From: Maribacter_C sp947494565
GTDB taxonomy: Bacteria; Bacteroidota; Bacteroidia; Flavobacteriales; Flavobacteriaceae
Assembly (NCBI RefSeq): GCF_047345415.1
Contig: NZ_JBLFEP010000005.1
Coordinates: 1-64,000 of the forward strand
Direction: 5' to 3'
Length of the DNA stretch: 64,000 nt
Numbering within the stretch: the first letter of the stretch is position 1; every line of letters begins with the position of its first letter. The position numbers and the translations under genes were made by a program. Positions 11,301 through 19,822 of the stretch are shown one piece after another. The notes beneath the pieces were generated by a model. The model made no database searches and was not told where the DNA came from. It was given only the letters and a program-made list of their open reading frames with translations.

Positions 11301-14300
11301 CTATCTAAGATTAGTGCGACTGTTTTCTGGACACCACATAGGTTGTCGAGATAATCCGCAAGAAGGTTTGCTTGATCATTTAGCTCATCATATGTTATTT
11401 TTTTATTATTGAACTCTAAGGCAATATTACCTGGTGTTTTTACAACTTGTTGTTCAAACAATTCATGAATTGTGTAATTCTCAACGTGTTTTTTTGTGGT
11501 ATTTATAGCAAAAATCTTTTTGTTGAATTCAGTTTTGCCAATCATGTTCAATTCAGAGATTCGTTTGGAAGGAAATTCAGAAATTTGGATAATCAGATTC
11601 TGGAAATTCTCAGTAAGCTGAACAATGGTTTCCTTTTTGAAAAGTTTTGAATTGTATTCAAAAGCACATTCATAAGAGTCCTCAAGCTGGAAAATTTCCA
11701 AGGAAAGATCAAATTTCGAATAACCAGTATCAAAAAAATTCTTGGAGTACTTTAAAGAGCCCATGTTTAAATTAGGTAAAACCATATTTTGAAAAATGAA
11801 CATTGTATCAAAAATTGGGTTTCGGCTAACATCTCGCTTCTTATCAATATTGGCTATTACCTCTTGAAAAGGATATTCCTGATTATTTAGTCCATCGCGT
11901 ACATTATCATTCTGTTTTTTTAGTAATTCAACAAACGTGTCGTTGTCATTGACTATGCATTTTAGCGCAATACTATTGACAAACATTCCATACATATTTC
12001 TCAAACTAGGGTGTTTTCTGCCTGAAACAGGAACCCCTATCATTAATTCCTTCTGCCCAGAAAATTTTGAAAGGAAAACCTGATAAACCGTAAATATTAA
12101 AACAAAAGGTGTACAGAAGTGGGTATTTGCGATAGAGTTCAGCCGATTCACAATTCCTATATCAATGGTGAACTCAATTTTACCCCCTTCTGTAGAAAGA
12201 ATCGAAGGTCTTATAAAGTCAGTTGGAAGGTTTAGAATAGGGATATTTCCCGATAAATATGCAGACCAATACTTTTCTTGTTCACTAAATTGTCCCGAAA
12301 CAAAGGTGTTTCTTTCCCACACTACAAAATCCTTATAATCGATTAATTCCTTACCTAATGCTTTTCCATCATAAAGTTTGGACAAGTCTTCTAAAAACTT
12401 ATAAACAGAGATTCCATCAATTATTATATGATGAAAATCCAAGAATAAAATAGAATATCTGTCTTCCACATTAATTATCTTTATTCGGAACAATGGTAGA
12501 CTTTTTAGGTCAAATGGTTGAATAAAAGATTTAAGTTTATCGTTCAGTTCACTTTCAAGACATAAATAAGAGTCAATCTTGCAATCTATAAAATCATGAA
12601 AATAGAAATTTGGTTCTGATAAAAATTCAAAAGTCATTTTAAAAATACGATTGTCTTTAATCAAGCATTCTAAACAATCTTGTAAAATTTTAACGTCAAT
12701 ACTCTTTTCAATCAAGAACGAGGAAGGGTTATTATATGCTACCGAGAGCTTGTTTGCTTCCCAGGCGTAGTACAACATTTCTTGAGCGTATGAAAGTGGG
12801 TAATTCTCTAGTTCTTTTGTGATTGGAATTGGTTCATATTTCTGCTTTTTACAATTACTAAGCTTCTTGGCTATCAAAGTAATTGTTTGATTCTCGTATA
12901 ACACATTTAACGAAATCTCTACGTGAAATTCCTTATGTATATGCATGCTAACTTCAGCGAGTCTCAAAGAATTTCCCCCAATAGCAAAAAAATTATCTGT
13001 TAATCCAATTTTATTTATTCCAAGAACCTTTTTCCAAATCAGTTGTAACTTATATTCTAACTCACTTATAGACTGAAAATTAGACACTGAGGAAGTGGTA
13101 GACGATTTCAATTCGAAATCCAATTCCGCCTTTATAGAATTAAACACTCCTTTCCTATATTGATCTAAAAGTTTAAATCTCTGCAATTTTCCACTAGTGG
13201 TTTTTGGAATCTTTTTTAGTGGAATGACATATGAAAACTGAAATCCAAAATGTTCAGATATTGTGGCATTCAGAGAATCTACTACCCTAATAAAAGTAGA
13301 AATACTTTGGCGGTACATCACAAAGCCAATGACTTCATCTTCTTGTATACTTCCATTATAGAAACTGGCAACGGCAATTTTGTTCAACTCAACACCATTC
13401 ACATTTTCGGCTACTCGTTCGATATCATGTGAATATAGGTTTTGACCATTCTTAAAAATAATATCTTTAGCTCTTCCCGTAATGTATAATGAATTTTTTT
13501 GAACAAAACCCAAATCACCCGTTTTCAACCAACCATCTTTAGAAAAGACATCCTTTGTCTTATTCATATCATTATAATAACCTGAAGTAACATTATCTCC
13601 CTTGATTTGTATATTCCCTATTACTTCTTTTGGGCATTCAATATCGTAATTGTTTGTAATTCGCACGTTGCAATTCTCAATACAACTTCCAACATTTACA
13701 AATGACACGCCACTCTCATTCAAGGGTAAGGCTTGAATTTCATCGCCTACACTTAATTGATTTCTATCCAAATGAATTGATTTAATTGGTTTTCCTAGCT
13801 TTGACATACATACTGCCAATGATGCTTCGGCAAGTCCATATACCGGTCGTAAAGATTTTTCTTTTAATCCAAATTGTTTGAATGTCGTGGTAAATTCTTT
13901 GCACAGTTTAGTAGAAATTGGTTCCGCTCCATTATATAAGACTCGCACGCTGGACAAATTCAGGTTTTTCTCACTAGAATCATTTCTGTGCTTAAGTAGA
14001 TAATGGTAACCAAAATTGGGTGAGCATATAACACTTGCCTTATGTTCAGAAACCTTGTCTAGCCATAAAGATGGCCTTCTAATAAAAAGATTACTTGGCA
14101 TCAAATATTGGTCCATCCCTATATATAATGGATTCAGATGAAAACCGATCAATCCCATGTCATGTGTTAAAGGCATCCAGCTCAACATTTTATCCTGTAT
14201 AGAATAATTAGCCGATTTGCTTATATCATGAAGGTTGGTAATTAAATTTTTGTGAGTTAGCATCACTCCTTTAGGTTCTCCTGTTGAACCAGATGAAAAC

Positions 14301-14815
14301 TGTACAAATGCAAGGTCATCCTCATTGGCCTCATATAGACATGGATATTTGTCGCTTGAGGTGATTTCATTAAATTGAAGAAAGCCATTTTCCATACCAA
14401 TGAAGCTCTTTTCAAGACCATTATTAAAAGCAAATTTTTTAACTTTTTCAAGATTGGTTTTGGTACCAAAAATAAATGGATTGGTTAAAATTTTCCATAT
14501 GTTAAATAGCTTTGTATAATGTTCATTATTTAACCCAACGGTCACAGGGATGGGTATAATACCACCTAGAATACAAGCCCAAAAAACTATCAAAAAATCT
14601 TTATTGTTCTCCAATTGAATAATGATTTCTGACTTGGGTTCGATTCCCCGTTTTTGCATAAAGGCTAGTATGCTAAGAGCGGACTCATACAAGCCAGCAT
14701 ATGATAAAAACTCCTCTTTATTCACTCCTCTAATAAAAGTAATACCAACATCCAATAATTGACTTCTTTCTTTAAATAAATCAATTAAGGTCATGTGTAT
14801 ATTTTTTTCTACCAT
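8354..14815 (-). CDS. NRPS: FAAL-PCP-C-A(Asn)-PCP-E, lipo-initiating module
   Basis: 2153 residues. Domains: fatty-acyl-AMP ligase about 1-560 (FSSGSTGEPKGV, then the FAAL-type MPLTHDMGLIGF); carrier protein with GGNSL, Ser 616; condensation domain with HHIIIDG at about 795; adenylation domain about 1105-1610 (YTSGTSGEPKGV, NEYGPTE, YKSGDL, NNGKL); carrier with LGGDSIQ, Ser 1655; epimerisation domain about 1700-2140 (HHIAIDGVSW, GWFTSLYP, FNYLGQF). Pocket residues aligned by eye to GrsA read D1308 L1309 T1312 K1349 I1374 G1376 E1401 V1409 G1410 K1600, almost the published asparagine code DLTKLGEVGK. Predicted product on the second carrier: N-acyl-D-asparaginyl thioester. The acidic tail DDEELKALFD looks like a short docking peptide for the next synthetase. 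Follows the NusG-like gene by 182 bp. Confidence 0.95.
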   Translation of the reverse strand: MVEKNIHMTLIDLFKERSQLLDVGITFIRGVNKEEFLSYAGLYESALSILAFMQKRGIEPKSEIIIQLENNKDFLIVFWACILGGIIPIPVTVGLNNEHYTKLFNIWKILTNPFIFGTKTNLEKVKKFAFNNGLEKSFIGMENGFLQFNEITSSDKYPCLYEANEDDLAFVQFSSGSTGEPKGVMLTHKNLITNLHDISKSANYSIQDKMLSWMPLTHDMGLIGFHLNPLYIGMDQYLMPSNLFIRRPSLWLDKVSEHKASVICSPNFGYHYLLKHRNDSSEKNLNLSSVRVLYNGAEPISTKLCKEFTTTFKQFGLKEKSLRPVYGLAEASLAVCMSKLGKPIKSIHLDRNQLSVGDEIQALPLNESGVSFVNVGSCIENCNVRITNNYDIECPKEVIGNIQIKGDNVTSGYYNDMNKTKDVFSKDGWLKTGDLGFVQKNSLYITGRAKDIIFKNGQNLYSHDIERVAENVNGVELNKIAVASFYNGSIQEDEVIGFVMYRQSISTFIRVVDSLNATISEHFGFQFSYVIPLKKIPKTTSGKLQRFKLLDQYRKGVFNSIKAELDFELKSSTTSSVSNFQSISELEYKLQLIWKKVLGINKIGLTDNFFAIGGNSLRLAEVSMHIHKEFHVEISLNVLYENQTITLIAKKLSNCKKQKYEPIPITKELENYPLSYAQEMLYYAWEANKLSVAYNNPSSFLIEKSIDVKILQDCLECLIKDNRIFKMTFEFLSEPNFYFHDFIDCKIDSYLCLESELNDKLKSFIQPFDLKSLPLFRIKIINVEDRYSILFLDFHHIIIDGISVYKFLEDLSKLYDGKALGKELIDYKDFVVWERNTFVSGQFSEQEKYWSAYLSGNIPILNLPTDFIRPSILSTEGGKIEFTIDIGIVNRLNSIANTHFCTPFVLIFTVYQVFLSKFSGQKELMIGVPVSGRKHPSLRNMYGMFVNSIALKCIVNDNDTFVELLKKQNDNVRDGLNNQEYPFQEVIANIDKKRDVSRNPIFDTMFIFQNMVLPNLNMGSLKYSKNFFDTGYSKFDLSLEIFQLEDSYECAFEYNSKLFKKETIVQLTENFQNLIIQISEFPSKRISELNMIGKTEFNKKIFAINTTKKHVENYTIHELFEQQVVKTPGNIALEFNNKKITYDELNDQANLLADYLDNLCGVQKTVALILDRNPNFFVSILAILKSGRSFLPIDFNLPKERIKYVINDSRCNTVITCFEHSSKVEHIDGLTLIDVDKAVPKVLSKTRRSKKMHFKDLAYVIYTSGTSGEPKGVMVEHKSLVNYTIWAADYYLEKEKTSFPFFTSAAFDLCITSIFTPLITGNKVIIYDDRENEILIQNIVLDNKVNIIKLTPSHLKLLRENRSTVNQINVKKIIVGGEKLDFQLASQIHEIYDGRVEIYNEYGPTEATVGCMIHKFEPSSEPNSQSVPIGKPIYNTQIYILDKFLNPTPVGVVGEIYISGNCLSRGYMFNEELTCSLFVPNPFAKGKKMYKSGDLAKYLIDGNIEYIGRHDNQVKINGYRVELSAIEKCIRAHKMIEDAIVTLKKIEGKEILVTYVKSKTKFENNRFKELKNYLRLKLPRYMIPSHFVSIKNIPLTNNGKLNYERLPKPIIELEVSEKRRPKNKIEELLVKAWEEILAVNNLSVDDNFFELGGDSIQAVRIASKLRENGIGIEGKDILTFQTVELISNQVKKSKPPNSIDHGLIEGEVGFTPILSWFFNKRHKNINNYCQSVLLFLKGNLDITILKGVIKKLTEHHDVLRLNFNKDKSTLFYNNSLLDSEPVIKEIFVNNREELNAEREVLKKSIDIESSLLIKCAILNLANSEKYLFISAHHIAIDGVSWRIILTDFYNSYKQISEFNSISLPSKSSSFMAWSQKLIDLFHLDKFRNEVEYWNRIELTKFCLTKNTSKQKPKVKDLSQIQMTFDKVFTHDLLLYARKVYRTDISTLLISSLTLTLKEWNQYDEYVMYMENHGRSIEEINVSNTLGWFTSLYPVRLEYELGISNLIKRTKEILNEVPNNGVGYGINKYYSADSAIAKGIPEITFNYLGQFGNEVENDVFSLNPTDFSLDSDPLNFISAMWEWNLMIIDDQLHMRIDYYNKAFNESDMHTIIHLFKKNLSKIMEHLRREDDIHLTSSDFDTIDLDDEELKALFD

Positions 14816-14997
14816 CGTACTTTAAATACTATATACTTTATAAAACATGGATACTCCTTAAAACGATATGATATTCACTTTTCAATTTGAATATTGCGGT
14901 ATGATTTTCTCTAAAAACTGAGCAAAATTGTATGAAAACTGATTCTTTATTACCTATTCCAAAGAAAGTCCTGAGGTTTTAAACATCATCAAAACCC

Positions 14998-15531
14998 CTA
15001 TTTAATTAAAGTCTTGGGAGATATAGGAGTCAAAAAAGAAATAGGCAAAGAGGCGCTAATGCTATTTCTAATGGAATTGATTCTAACAAAAATTCTGTTA
15101 GCATTCTTCTTCTTGATAACCTTACATTCAAGACCAGATAAAGGGCCATAATTAATTATCATTTTCTCTCCAACTTTTGGAGAATTTTTTACTACCTTAA
15201 TATCGGATACCGCGTCCATGTTTAGAAATTGCTTAATCCTGTATATCTCCTCATCTTTCAACCTAGCATATTGACTCCCTACTCGAAGATATTTAAAGAC
15301 TCCTCTTATATCTAAGGCCGTAAAAAATTCTTCTTTGGAATTCACATTAAGAAAAACATAGGAGGGAAAGAGAGGTACTATCACTTTCTTTTTTCTATCG
15401 CTCCACTGTCTGACAGTACTAACTGTAGGAAGAAACGAATCCAATTTAGATTCCTTTAACAAAGCATCTATTTTTTTTTCATGTTGAGATTTAACATATA
15501 GTACGCGCCAACCACAATATTTATTGGTCAT
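14998..15531 (-). CDS. NusG-family specialised antiterminator (UpxY/LoaP-like)
   Basis: 177 residues: an N-terminal NGN domain (WRVLYVKSQHEKKIDALLKE, then PLFPSYVFL) and a C-terminal KOW segment (VGEKMIINYGPLSGLECKVI). The size and sequence fit paralogues of NusG that ride with RNA polymerase and let it pass terminators within one long operon, as UpxY does for Bacteroides capsule loci and LoaP for polyketide clusters. It is the first gene of the biosynthetic operon, which runs more than 15 kb, so a dedicated antitermination role is expected. The long upstream region may carry its recognition element. It is too divergent and in the wrong context to be the housekeeping NusG. Confidence 0.88.
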   Translation of the reverse strand: MTNKYCGWRVLYVKSQHEKKIDALLKESKLDSFLPTVSTVRQWSDRKKKVIVPLFPSYVFLNVNSKEEFFTALDIRGVFKYLRVGSQYARLKDEEIYRIKQFLNMDAVSDIKVVKNSPKVGEKMIINYGPLSGLECKVIKKKNANRIFVRINSIRNSISASLPISFLTPISPKTLIK

Positions 15532-15760
15532 TATCGAATAGGTTACAAATTAAAAAAAGCTTCTCGCGCCCGATCTACGTTAAGTTTAACAATAAAAATT
15601 GGTTAACGCAATCAGGTAATCAGTCTTATTCTATAAAGAACTTAGACTAAGCAGTAAACTATAAACTTTGGTGGTTTGTAGAGGATAGGGCTACGCCGTT
15701 CCGAATCACATCGGGCACCTCTTAATTTGATAGGACTTTTAATTATCTAAATGTAAGAAA

Positions 15761-15809
15761 TTAGGGGCTATAAAAATGATGGATTTACCCTCATTTTTAT
15801 GGCCCCTAA
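15761..15809. promoter_or_regulatory. Long hairpin with conserved loop, copy 1
   Basis: Nineteen-base arms TTAGGGGCTATAAAAATGA and TCATTTTTATGGCCCCTAA pair with one mismatch around the loop TGGATTTACCC. It lies about 230 bases upstream of the NusG-like gene, inside the likely leader of the biosynthetic operon. The sequence ATGATGGATTTACCCTCA spanning the loop recurs in a second hairpin 500 bases away. Function unknown: it could be a terminator, an antiterminator loading site or a protein-binding DNA element. Confidence 0.7.
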
Positions 15810-16257
15810 AATTTTGATTCTATTTAACCTTATGTTTTCGGAAAATTATCATTTAGGGAGGACATCCATATGACATGTAGTTTTCCTTTATGTAGCTTGC
15901 CAAAGTTATATTTAAAAGGTAAATAGTGTAAGTTTAATTTTAAACATGTGAATTAGTAGAGCAAATATTCTTTTTCTATTTTCCACACAAAATAAAAACT
16001 AATTTCAGAGGTTCAAGTTCTTCCTGTTTTCGAATAACTTCATCTAAATCTAGAAATTGATATTTTCATTCAAATTATTTGATATACGTAAAGAATAGCT
16101 GAAAAGAGGTATTTGATTCTTTATCTCAAAAAAGGAGAATAAAATCCTTTTGGACGAAAGGGGATTCTCAGTGTGAAGTAAGGGTGTTTAGACCTTATAT
16201 TTTAATAGAAATGAATCTACCACTCTAAAATTTGAATCTGAATTTGGTCCAAATCTG

Positions 16258-16325
16258 ACAAAACCTCAAAATTTTGCCCGGTTTTGATATGATCATGATG
16301 GATTTACCCTCAAATTTTGGTTTTG
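16258..16325. promoter_or_regulatory. Hairpin with conserved loop motif, copy 2
   Basis: CAAAACC...AAAATTTTG on the left pairs with CAAATTTTGGTTTTG on the right, enclosing a second exact copy of ATGATGGATTTACCCTCA (16,295-16,312). The stem sequence differs from copy 1 while the loop-side motif is identical, suggesting that structure plus motif is what is conserved. It is about 150 bases upstream of the response regulator. Confidence 0.6.
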
Positions 16326-16476
16326 GGAATGTATTTAGAAATTTGATTAGTATATTTAGTAAACAACCTTGCCTACGCCAATCCACTTATTTAGTTTTTA
16401 CCAACCATTATTTTATCAGATTGACATGAAATCAACTTGATGAGAAATACATTAGACGAGTAAAATTCAAAAAAGC

Positions 16477-17178
16477 ATGGGTGATTCGCGAGATTTTAAT
16501 GAGCTTATTCGGTTTCCAAAAACAATAAACTTACTAATCGTAGATGACCACCCAATGACGATTTGGGGTTACGAACTTACTTTAAAAATGTACGCTGAAA
16601 ACTACCAGTGGAATATTGGGAAAGCTACTGATTGTGATCAAGCACTTAATCTACTAAAAAGAAATAGTATTATTTCTTACGATTTAGTTCTGTTAGATAT
16701 CAACTTTAGAAAATCAGATAATACATTTGTGAAAAATGGTGAGGAATTGGGTAAAAAAATAAGAGAAATCTATCCTCAAATAAAAATAATCGTTTTGACG
16801 ATGTTAAACGATTATTTGAGAATTCAAGGGATCCTGAAAAATCTAAATCCAGATGGATTTATTATCAAATCTGAAATTACCCCCGAGTTACTTTTTAATT
16901 CAATTATCGAAGTTTTAAATAACAACCAATCATTTAGTTATGAAATAAAGAAGATATTATCGATGCTTACTCCTAATGTTGAAGATTTAAGTGCCATTGA
17001 CAGAAAAATTTTGTACTATATTTCTATTGGTGAAAAAATGAAGAACCTACCGAAGCACCTTCCTCTTTCCATGGCTAGTATAGAAAGAAGGAAGAAAAAT
17101 ATAAAAAATTTTTTTGGGATATCTGAAGGATCTAACCGTGAACTAATACAAATTGCTAAGGCGAAGGGATATTTATAA
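16477..17178 (+). CDS. Response regulator (receiver domain plus C-terminal DNA-binding region)
   Basis: 233 residues. A receiver domain at about 14-140 shows the acidic pair in LLIVDDHP, the phosphoacceptor Asp in VLLDINF and a conserved Lys in FIIKSE. The C-terminal ~70 residues (LSAIDRKILYYISIGEKMKNLPKHLPLSMASIERRKKNIKNFF) look like a helix-turn-helix of the LuxR/NarL sort, though weakly conserved. No partner histidine kinase is in view. Transcribed away from the biosynthetic operon across a long shared regulatory region, so it may control that operon; this is an inference from position only. Confidence 0.85.
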   Translation: MGDSRDFNELIRFPKTINLLIVDDHPMTIWGYELTLKMYAENYQWNIGKATDCDQALNLLKRNSIISYDLVLLDINFRKSDNTFVKNGEELGKKIREIYPQIKIIVLTMLNDYLRIQGILKNLNPDGFIIKSEITPELLFNSIIEVLNNNQSFSYEIKKILSMLTPNVEDLSAIDRKILYYISIGEKMKNLPKHLPLSMASIERRKKNIKNFFGISEGSNRELIQIAKAKGYL

Positions 17179-17213
17179 CCCTATAACGCAATTTAAATAT
17201 ATGTTTCTAGCAA

Positions 17214-17489
17214 TCAAATAGATAAGTCAAATCCTTTACCATTTTGATTATCGCGTTTTTTGATAATACCATTGTCATTAAAATCTAAAGAATGATCAAT
17301 TTCTTTTTTACTGGGTTTGACGATTTCTAATGTATATTGAATCATACCGGCTTGCATAGCTTTCATGCGATTATTTCTTGAATCCAAATCCTTAGACATT
17401 GGCGATTTTAAATCCAATTCAATCGCCAATTCATAGCCAAGATTAAACGCTTCCAAATAATCCCTATCAACTTTGATTTCCTCGCTCAT
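17214..17489 (-). CDS. Small hypothetical protein of an integrative element
   Basis: 91 residues, no recognised domain, no signal peptide. It contains a central helix-rich stretch (YLEAFNLGYELAIELDLKSP) and a charged tail. It is 3 bp downstream of the excisionase-like gene on the same strand, so the two are probably co-transcribed with it and belong to the mobile element. Small acidic proteins of this kind often accompany Bacteroidota integrases, but no function can be assigned. Confidence 0.6.
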   Translation of the reverse strand: MSEEIKVDRDYLEAFNLGYELAIELDLKSPMSKDLDSRNNRMKAMQAGMIQYTLEIVKPSKKEIDHSLDFNDNGIIKKRDNQNGKGFDLSI

Positions 17490-17492
17490 ATC

Positions 17493-17762
17493 TTAAAAAG
17501 TTTCACGTGCATGTTTTTCAATGTACTCATTTATTGAGTCCCTATCATAAAGGATAATTTTCTTTTGAGGTTGTGAAAACCTAATTTTTCCTACATTCCT
17601 CAATTTTTGTAAAGTAGTAGTCGATTTTATGTTTAGCAAAAGCATAGCCTCTTCGCCATCAATCCATTTTACTGGCTTATCTTTTCTTTTAGCTTCTACA
17701 TGTTCGATTACCTTATCAAACAGGGCGTAAAAAGCTTCTTCTTGTAAACAAACGACTTGCAT
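17493..17762 (-). CDS. Excisionase-like helix-turn-helix protein
   Basis: 89 residues. The segment WIDGEEAMLLLNIKSTTTLQKLRNVGKIRFSQPQKKIILYDRDSINEYI is the MerR-like HTH_17 pattern (helix, turn, helix, then a wing before the YD.DS.. strand) found in excisionases and Bacteroidota element regulators. It sits 121 bp downstream of the integrase gene and is likely the recombination directionality factor or a small regulator of that element. Confidence 0.75.
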   Translation of the reverse strand: MQVVCLQEEAFYALFDKVIEHVEAKRKDKPVKWIDGEEAMLLLNIKSTTTLQKLRNVGKIRFSQPQKKIILYDRDSINEYIEKHARETF

Positions 17763-17883
17763 TGCTTAGGTCTTCAGATTGTTGAGAGATTTTTTAATGT
17801 ACTCTATTTCCAAAAGTTAACGATTAATTTATTTTTATTGTCCATAAATCGACAGAACACAATTTTTTAAGTTGAAAGTCTAG

Positions 17884-19095
17884 TTAAAAGTTCACAACTT
17901 TCTCCAAAGCGTCATCCGTTTCCTTGTGCATGAAATTCGATTGATAATTAACAGTCGTTGTAATCGAAGAATGCCGATAAAGCTTTTGAAGCATTTGAAT
18001 AGGGATTTTATCTCCGGAAATATTACCAAAACTATGACGGGCTATGTGCATACTGAGTTTTTTCTCGATACCTAGCTTTTCTGCGACTATTTCTAAGCGC
18101 CTGTTTAGATTTCGATTTATAGTCTTGATACGAGTAGCCAAGCGTTTTTCATCTTTTAGATTTGTACCTTTCAGGTAATGAAAGATTAGATCATCTTTCT
18201 TTTTTCGATAAGAAACGTAGTTGTTCAATATTTTTTCGACTTTTTCAGGATTTGCTAACGAAACAAGTTTTTTGTTCTTTCCCATTCGGTAATAAAGCCG
18301 ATTATCTATGAAATCGGACCATTTTAGTTGAAGTACATCCGCTACTCGAATACCGGCAAAATAGAAACTCATGAGCCAAGTATTTACCGCATGTTGCTGG
18401 GCAGGTGTTAATCCGTTTGCCGTTTCAAGTAATTGGACCTCTTCCCTATTCAATCCAATCTTTTCACTTTCGGGAAACTTAATCTGGATTTTGCCTTTAC
18501 CAAATGGATAGTTTCTATCATCAACATGGTATTCTTTTCGAGCAAAATTGTAGATGGTTCGAATTAGCATTAAATAATTTATTGCTGTTCTTTCAGCAAC
18601 CTTTCTCTTGTGTATGAGATATGCTTTGAAATCTTTTAACAAGGTGACACCTAGATCCGTAAAAGAAAGTTCCTTTCTCCCCAAAAATGATTTGAATATG
18701 TTCAGCCTTTTTTCCTGATTGTAATGCTGATTGAATTTCTTTCGTTTTAAAAGATTTACAAGAAAAACTTCACTTACTTTGAAAAAATCATATTTGTCCT
18801 CGCCCACAATCTTTTTGGCAATTGTCGATACGGACTGTTTTTTTTCGCTTGCCTCTATTTCCAAAGCCATATCATGAGCCTCGGTAACCTTTTTCAGTAA
18901 CATGTTATTAAGTCGTGAGAAAGTAGGATGACTCTTTTTTGCCAACCCTTTAATCTTATCCCAATCTTTTTCTAGAACATACTCCCCAGTAAATAAAAAT
19001 TTTGACTTTCTATCTTTAGTTAATCGCAAAGCAATCGGGAAAGTTCCGTCCTTCTTCTGATAATTTTTTCTCAATACTATCTTCACAGTTGCCAT
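17884..19095 (-). CDS. Tyrosine integrase of an integrative element
   Basis: 403 residues, usual length for Bacteroidota conjugative/mobilisable element integrases. An arm-binding N-terminal domain (about 1-95) is followed by a SAM-like core-binding domain and the catalytic domain. Catalytic residues visible: R250 (AGIRVADVL), H350 and R353 (MHIARHSFG), H375 (YRHSS) and nucleophile Y384 (VNYQ). The start lies about 170 bp from a tRNA 3' fragment, the normal position of an integrase beside its attachment site, which places the element to the left. It is unrelated in detail to the recombinase that heads the cassette array. Confidence 0.93.
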   Translation of the reverse strand: MATVKIVLRKNYQKKDGTFPIALRLTKDRKSKFLFTGEYVLEKDWDKIKGLAKKSHPTFSRLNNMLLKKVTEAHDMALEIEASEKKQSVSTIAKKIVGEDKYDFFKVSEVFLVNLLKRKKFNQHYNQEKRLNIFKSFLGRKELSFTDLGVTLLKDFKAYLIHKRKVAERTAINYLMLIRTIYNFARKEYHVDDRNYPFGKGKIQIKFPESEKIGLNREEVQLLETANGLTPAQQHAVNTWLMSFYFAGIRVADVLQLKWSDFIDNRLYYRMGKNKKLVSLANPEKVEKILNNYVSYRKKKDDLIFHYLKGTNLKDEKRLATRIKTINRNLNRRLEIVAEKLGIEKKLSMHIARHSFGNISGDKIPIQMLQKLYRHSSITTTVNYQSNFMHKETDDALEKVVNF

Positions 19096-19266
19096 ACCGT
19101 CTTGATTTGATAACTAAATATACGAAATCTATGTACAACATATGTACAACATTTTGTGTTTTTACATGAAACTTGATGGTTTTTAAAAGTATGTCCAAAA
19201 TCATAAATAACTTATAAACAGATTATTATAAAATCATTTAAGACCATATCGAAACAAATGTCTTAG

Positions 19267-19310
19267 GATTCATAACCCGGAGGCCGAGGGTTCAAGTCCC
19301 TCTCTCGCTA
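19267..19310 (+). tRNA. 3' fragment of a tRNA (anticodon CAT), probable attachment site
   Basis: The sequence has a CAT anticodon loop (TTCATAA), half an anticodon stem, a perfect T-arm (GAGGG-TTCAAGT-CCCTC) and acceptor strand TCTCGCT plus discriminator A. The 5' half, expected to begin AGCGAGA, is absent; the anticodon stem also cannot close with the bases upstream. Such a 3' half beside an integrase is what remains at one junction when an element integrates into a tRNA gene. Which CAT tRNA (Met, fMet or Ile2) cannot be decided. Confidence 0.75.
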
Positions 19311-19320
19311 CAAATCATTA

Positions 19321-19350
19321 AAGGGTCTTCAATTTTTGAAGACCCTTTTT
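19321..19350 (+). terminator. Rho-independent terminator after the tRNA fragment
   Basis: AAGGGTCTTCAA pairs exactly with TTGAAGACCCTT around a short T loop and is followed by a T run. It is the original terminator of the tRNA gene, 10 bases after the acceptor end. Confidence 0.85.
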
Positions 19351-19438
19351 CTTTATCTCGGGTACATCAGATTCAACTTTTCAACAACCATTTTTTATTG
19401 GCTGTATTTCATGTCAAATGGTCATAAAGTTTTGTGAA

Positions 19439-19813
19439 CTATCTTTCCATATAATCCTGCCACGTGACCAGAACATATTTTTCTTTGCCGCTTTCGTTCT
19501 TTGTTAAGAAACCATATTCATATACGAATAAATAGACGTCTCCTTTTTGGTTTTTCCAATAGTGTGTGAAGAACTTAGGGTTAAACCCATCTTCTATCAG
19601 TTTGGATTTTCGAATGGTAGTAAAGCCGGATTTATTAAACTTCCTTAATATTTTCCTATTGGTTCTAAGTTGCCTTTCAACTTTAAAATAGAAGGCCTCG
19701 GTTTTTTGGCGTTTTTCATATTGGTCAATTGATTTGCACTTTGTGGAACAAAATATTTTATCTGTGCGACCTTTTACTGTAGAACTGCAAATTGGACATT
19801 TTTTCGTGCTCAT
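19439..19813 (-). CDS. Zinc-ribbon protein divergent from the cassette recombinase
   Basis: 124 residues. The N-terminus has two cysteine pairs, C-P-I-C and C-S-T-K-C, spaced as in a treble-clef/zinc-ribbon, followed by a basic helical region and an aromatic C-terminus (THYWKNQKGDVYLFVYEYGF). No family name recognised. It is transcribed away from the recombinase gene with a 66-bp gap that carries an 11-bp perfect inverted repeat, so the two may share an operator. A DNA-binding regulator or recombination accessory role is plausible but unproved. Confidence 0.7.
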   Translation of the reverse strand: MSTKKCPICSSTVKGRTDKIFCSTKCKSIDQYEKRQKTEAFYFKVERQLRTNRKILRKFNKSGFTTIRKSKLIEDGFNPKFFTHYWKNQKGDVYLFVYEYGFLTKNESGKEKYVLVTWQDYMER

Positions 19814-19822
19814 AAAACTACC

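Larger units (their letters stand above)
15532..16476. other. Long non-coding region between divergent NusG-like and response regulator genes
   Basis: About 945 bases with no supported gene. It should hold the promoter of the biosynthetic operon (leftward) and of the response regulator (rightward). It contains two hairpins that share an 18-nt motif, listed separately, and a smaller hairpin near 16,137-16,170 (AATCC...GGATT with inner CTTT/AAAG pairing). Confidence 0.7.

Noticed and set aside
19205..19310. Complete tRNA gene
   Set aside because: No 5' acceptor strand AGCGAGA or D-arm upstream, and the anticodon stem does not close.
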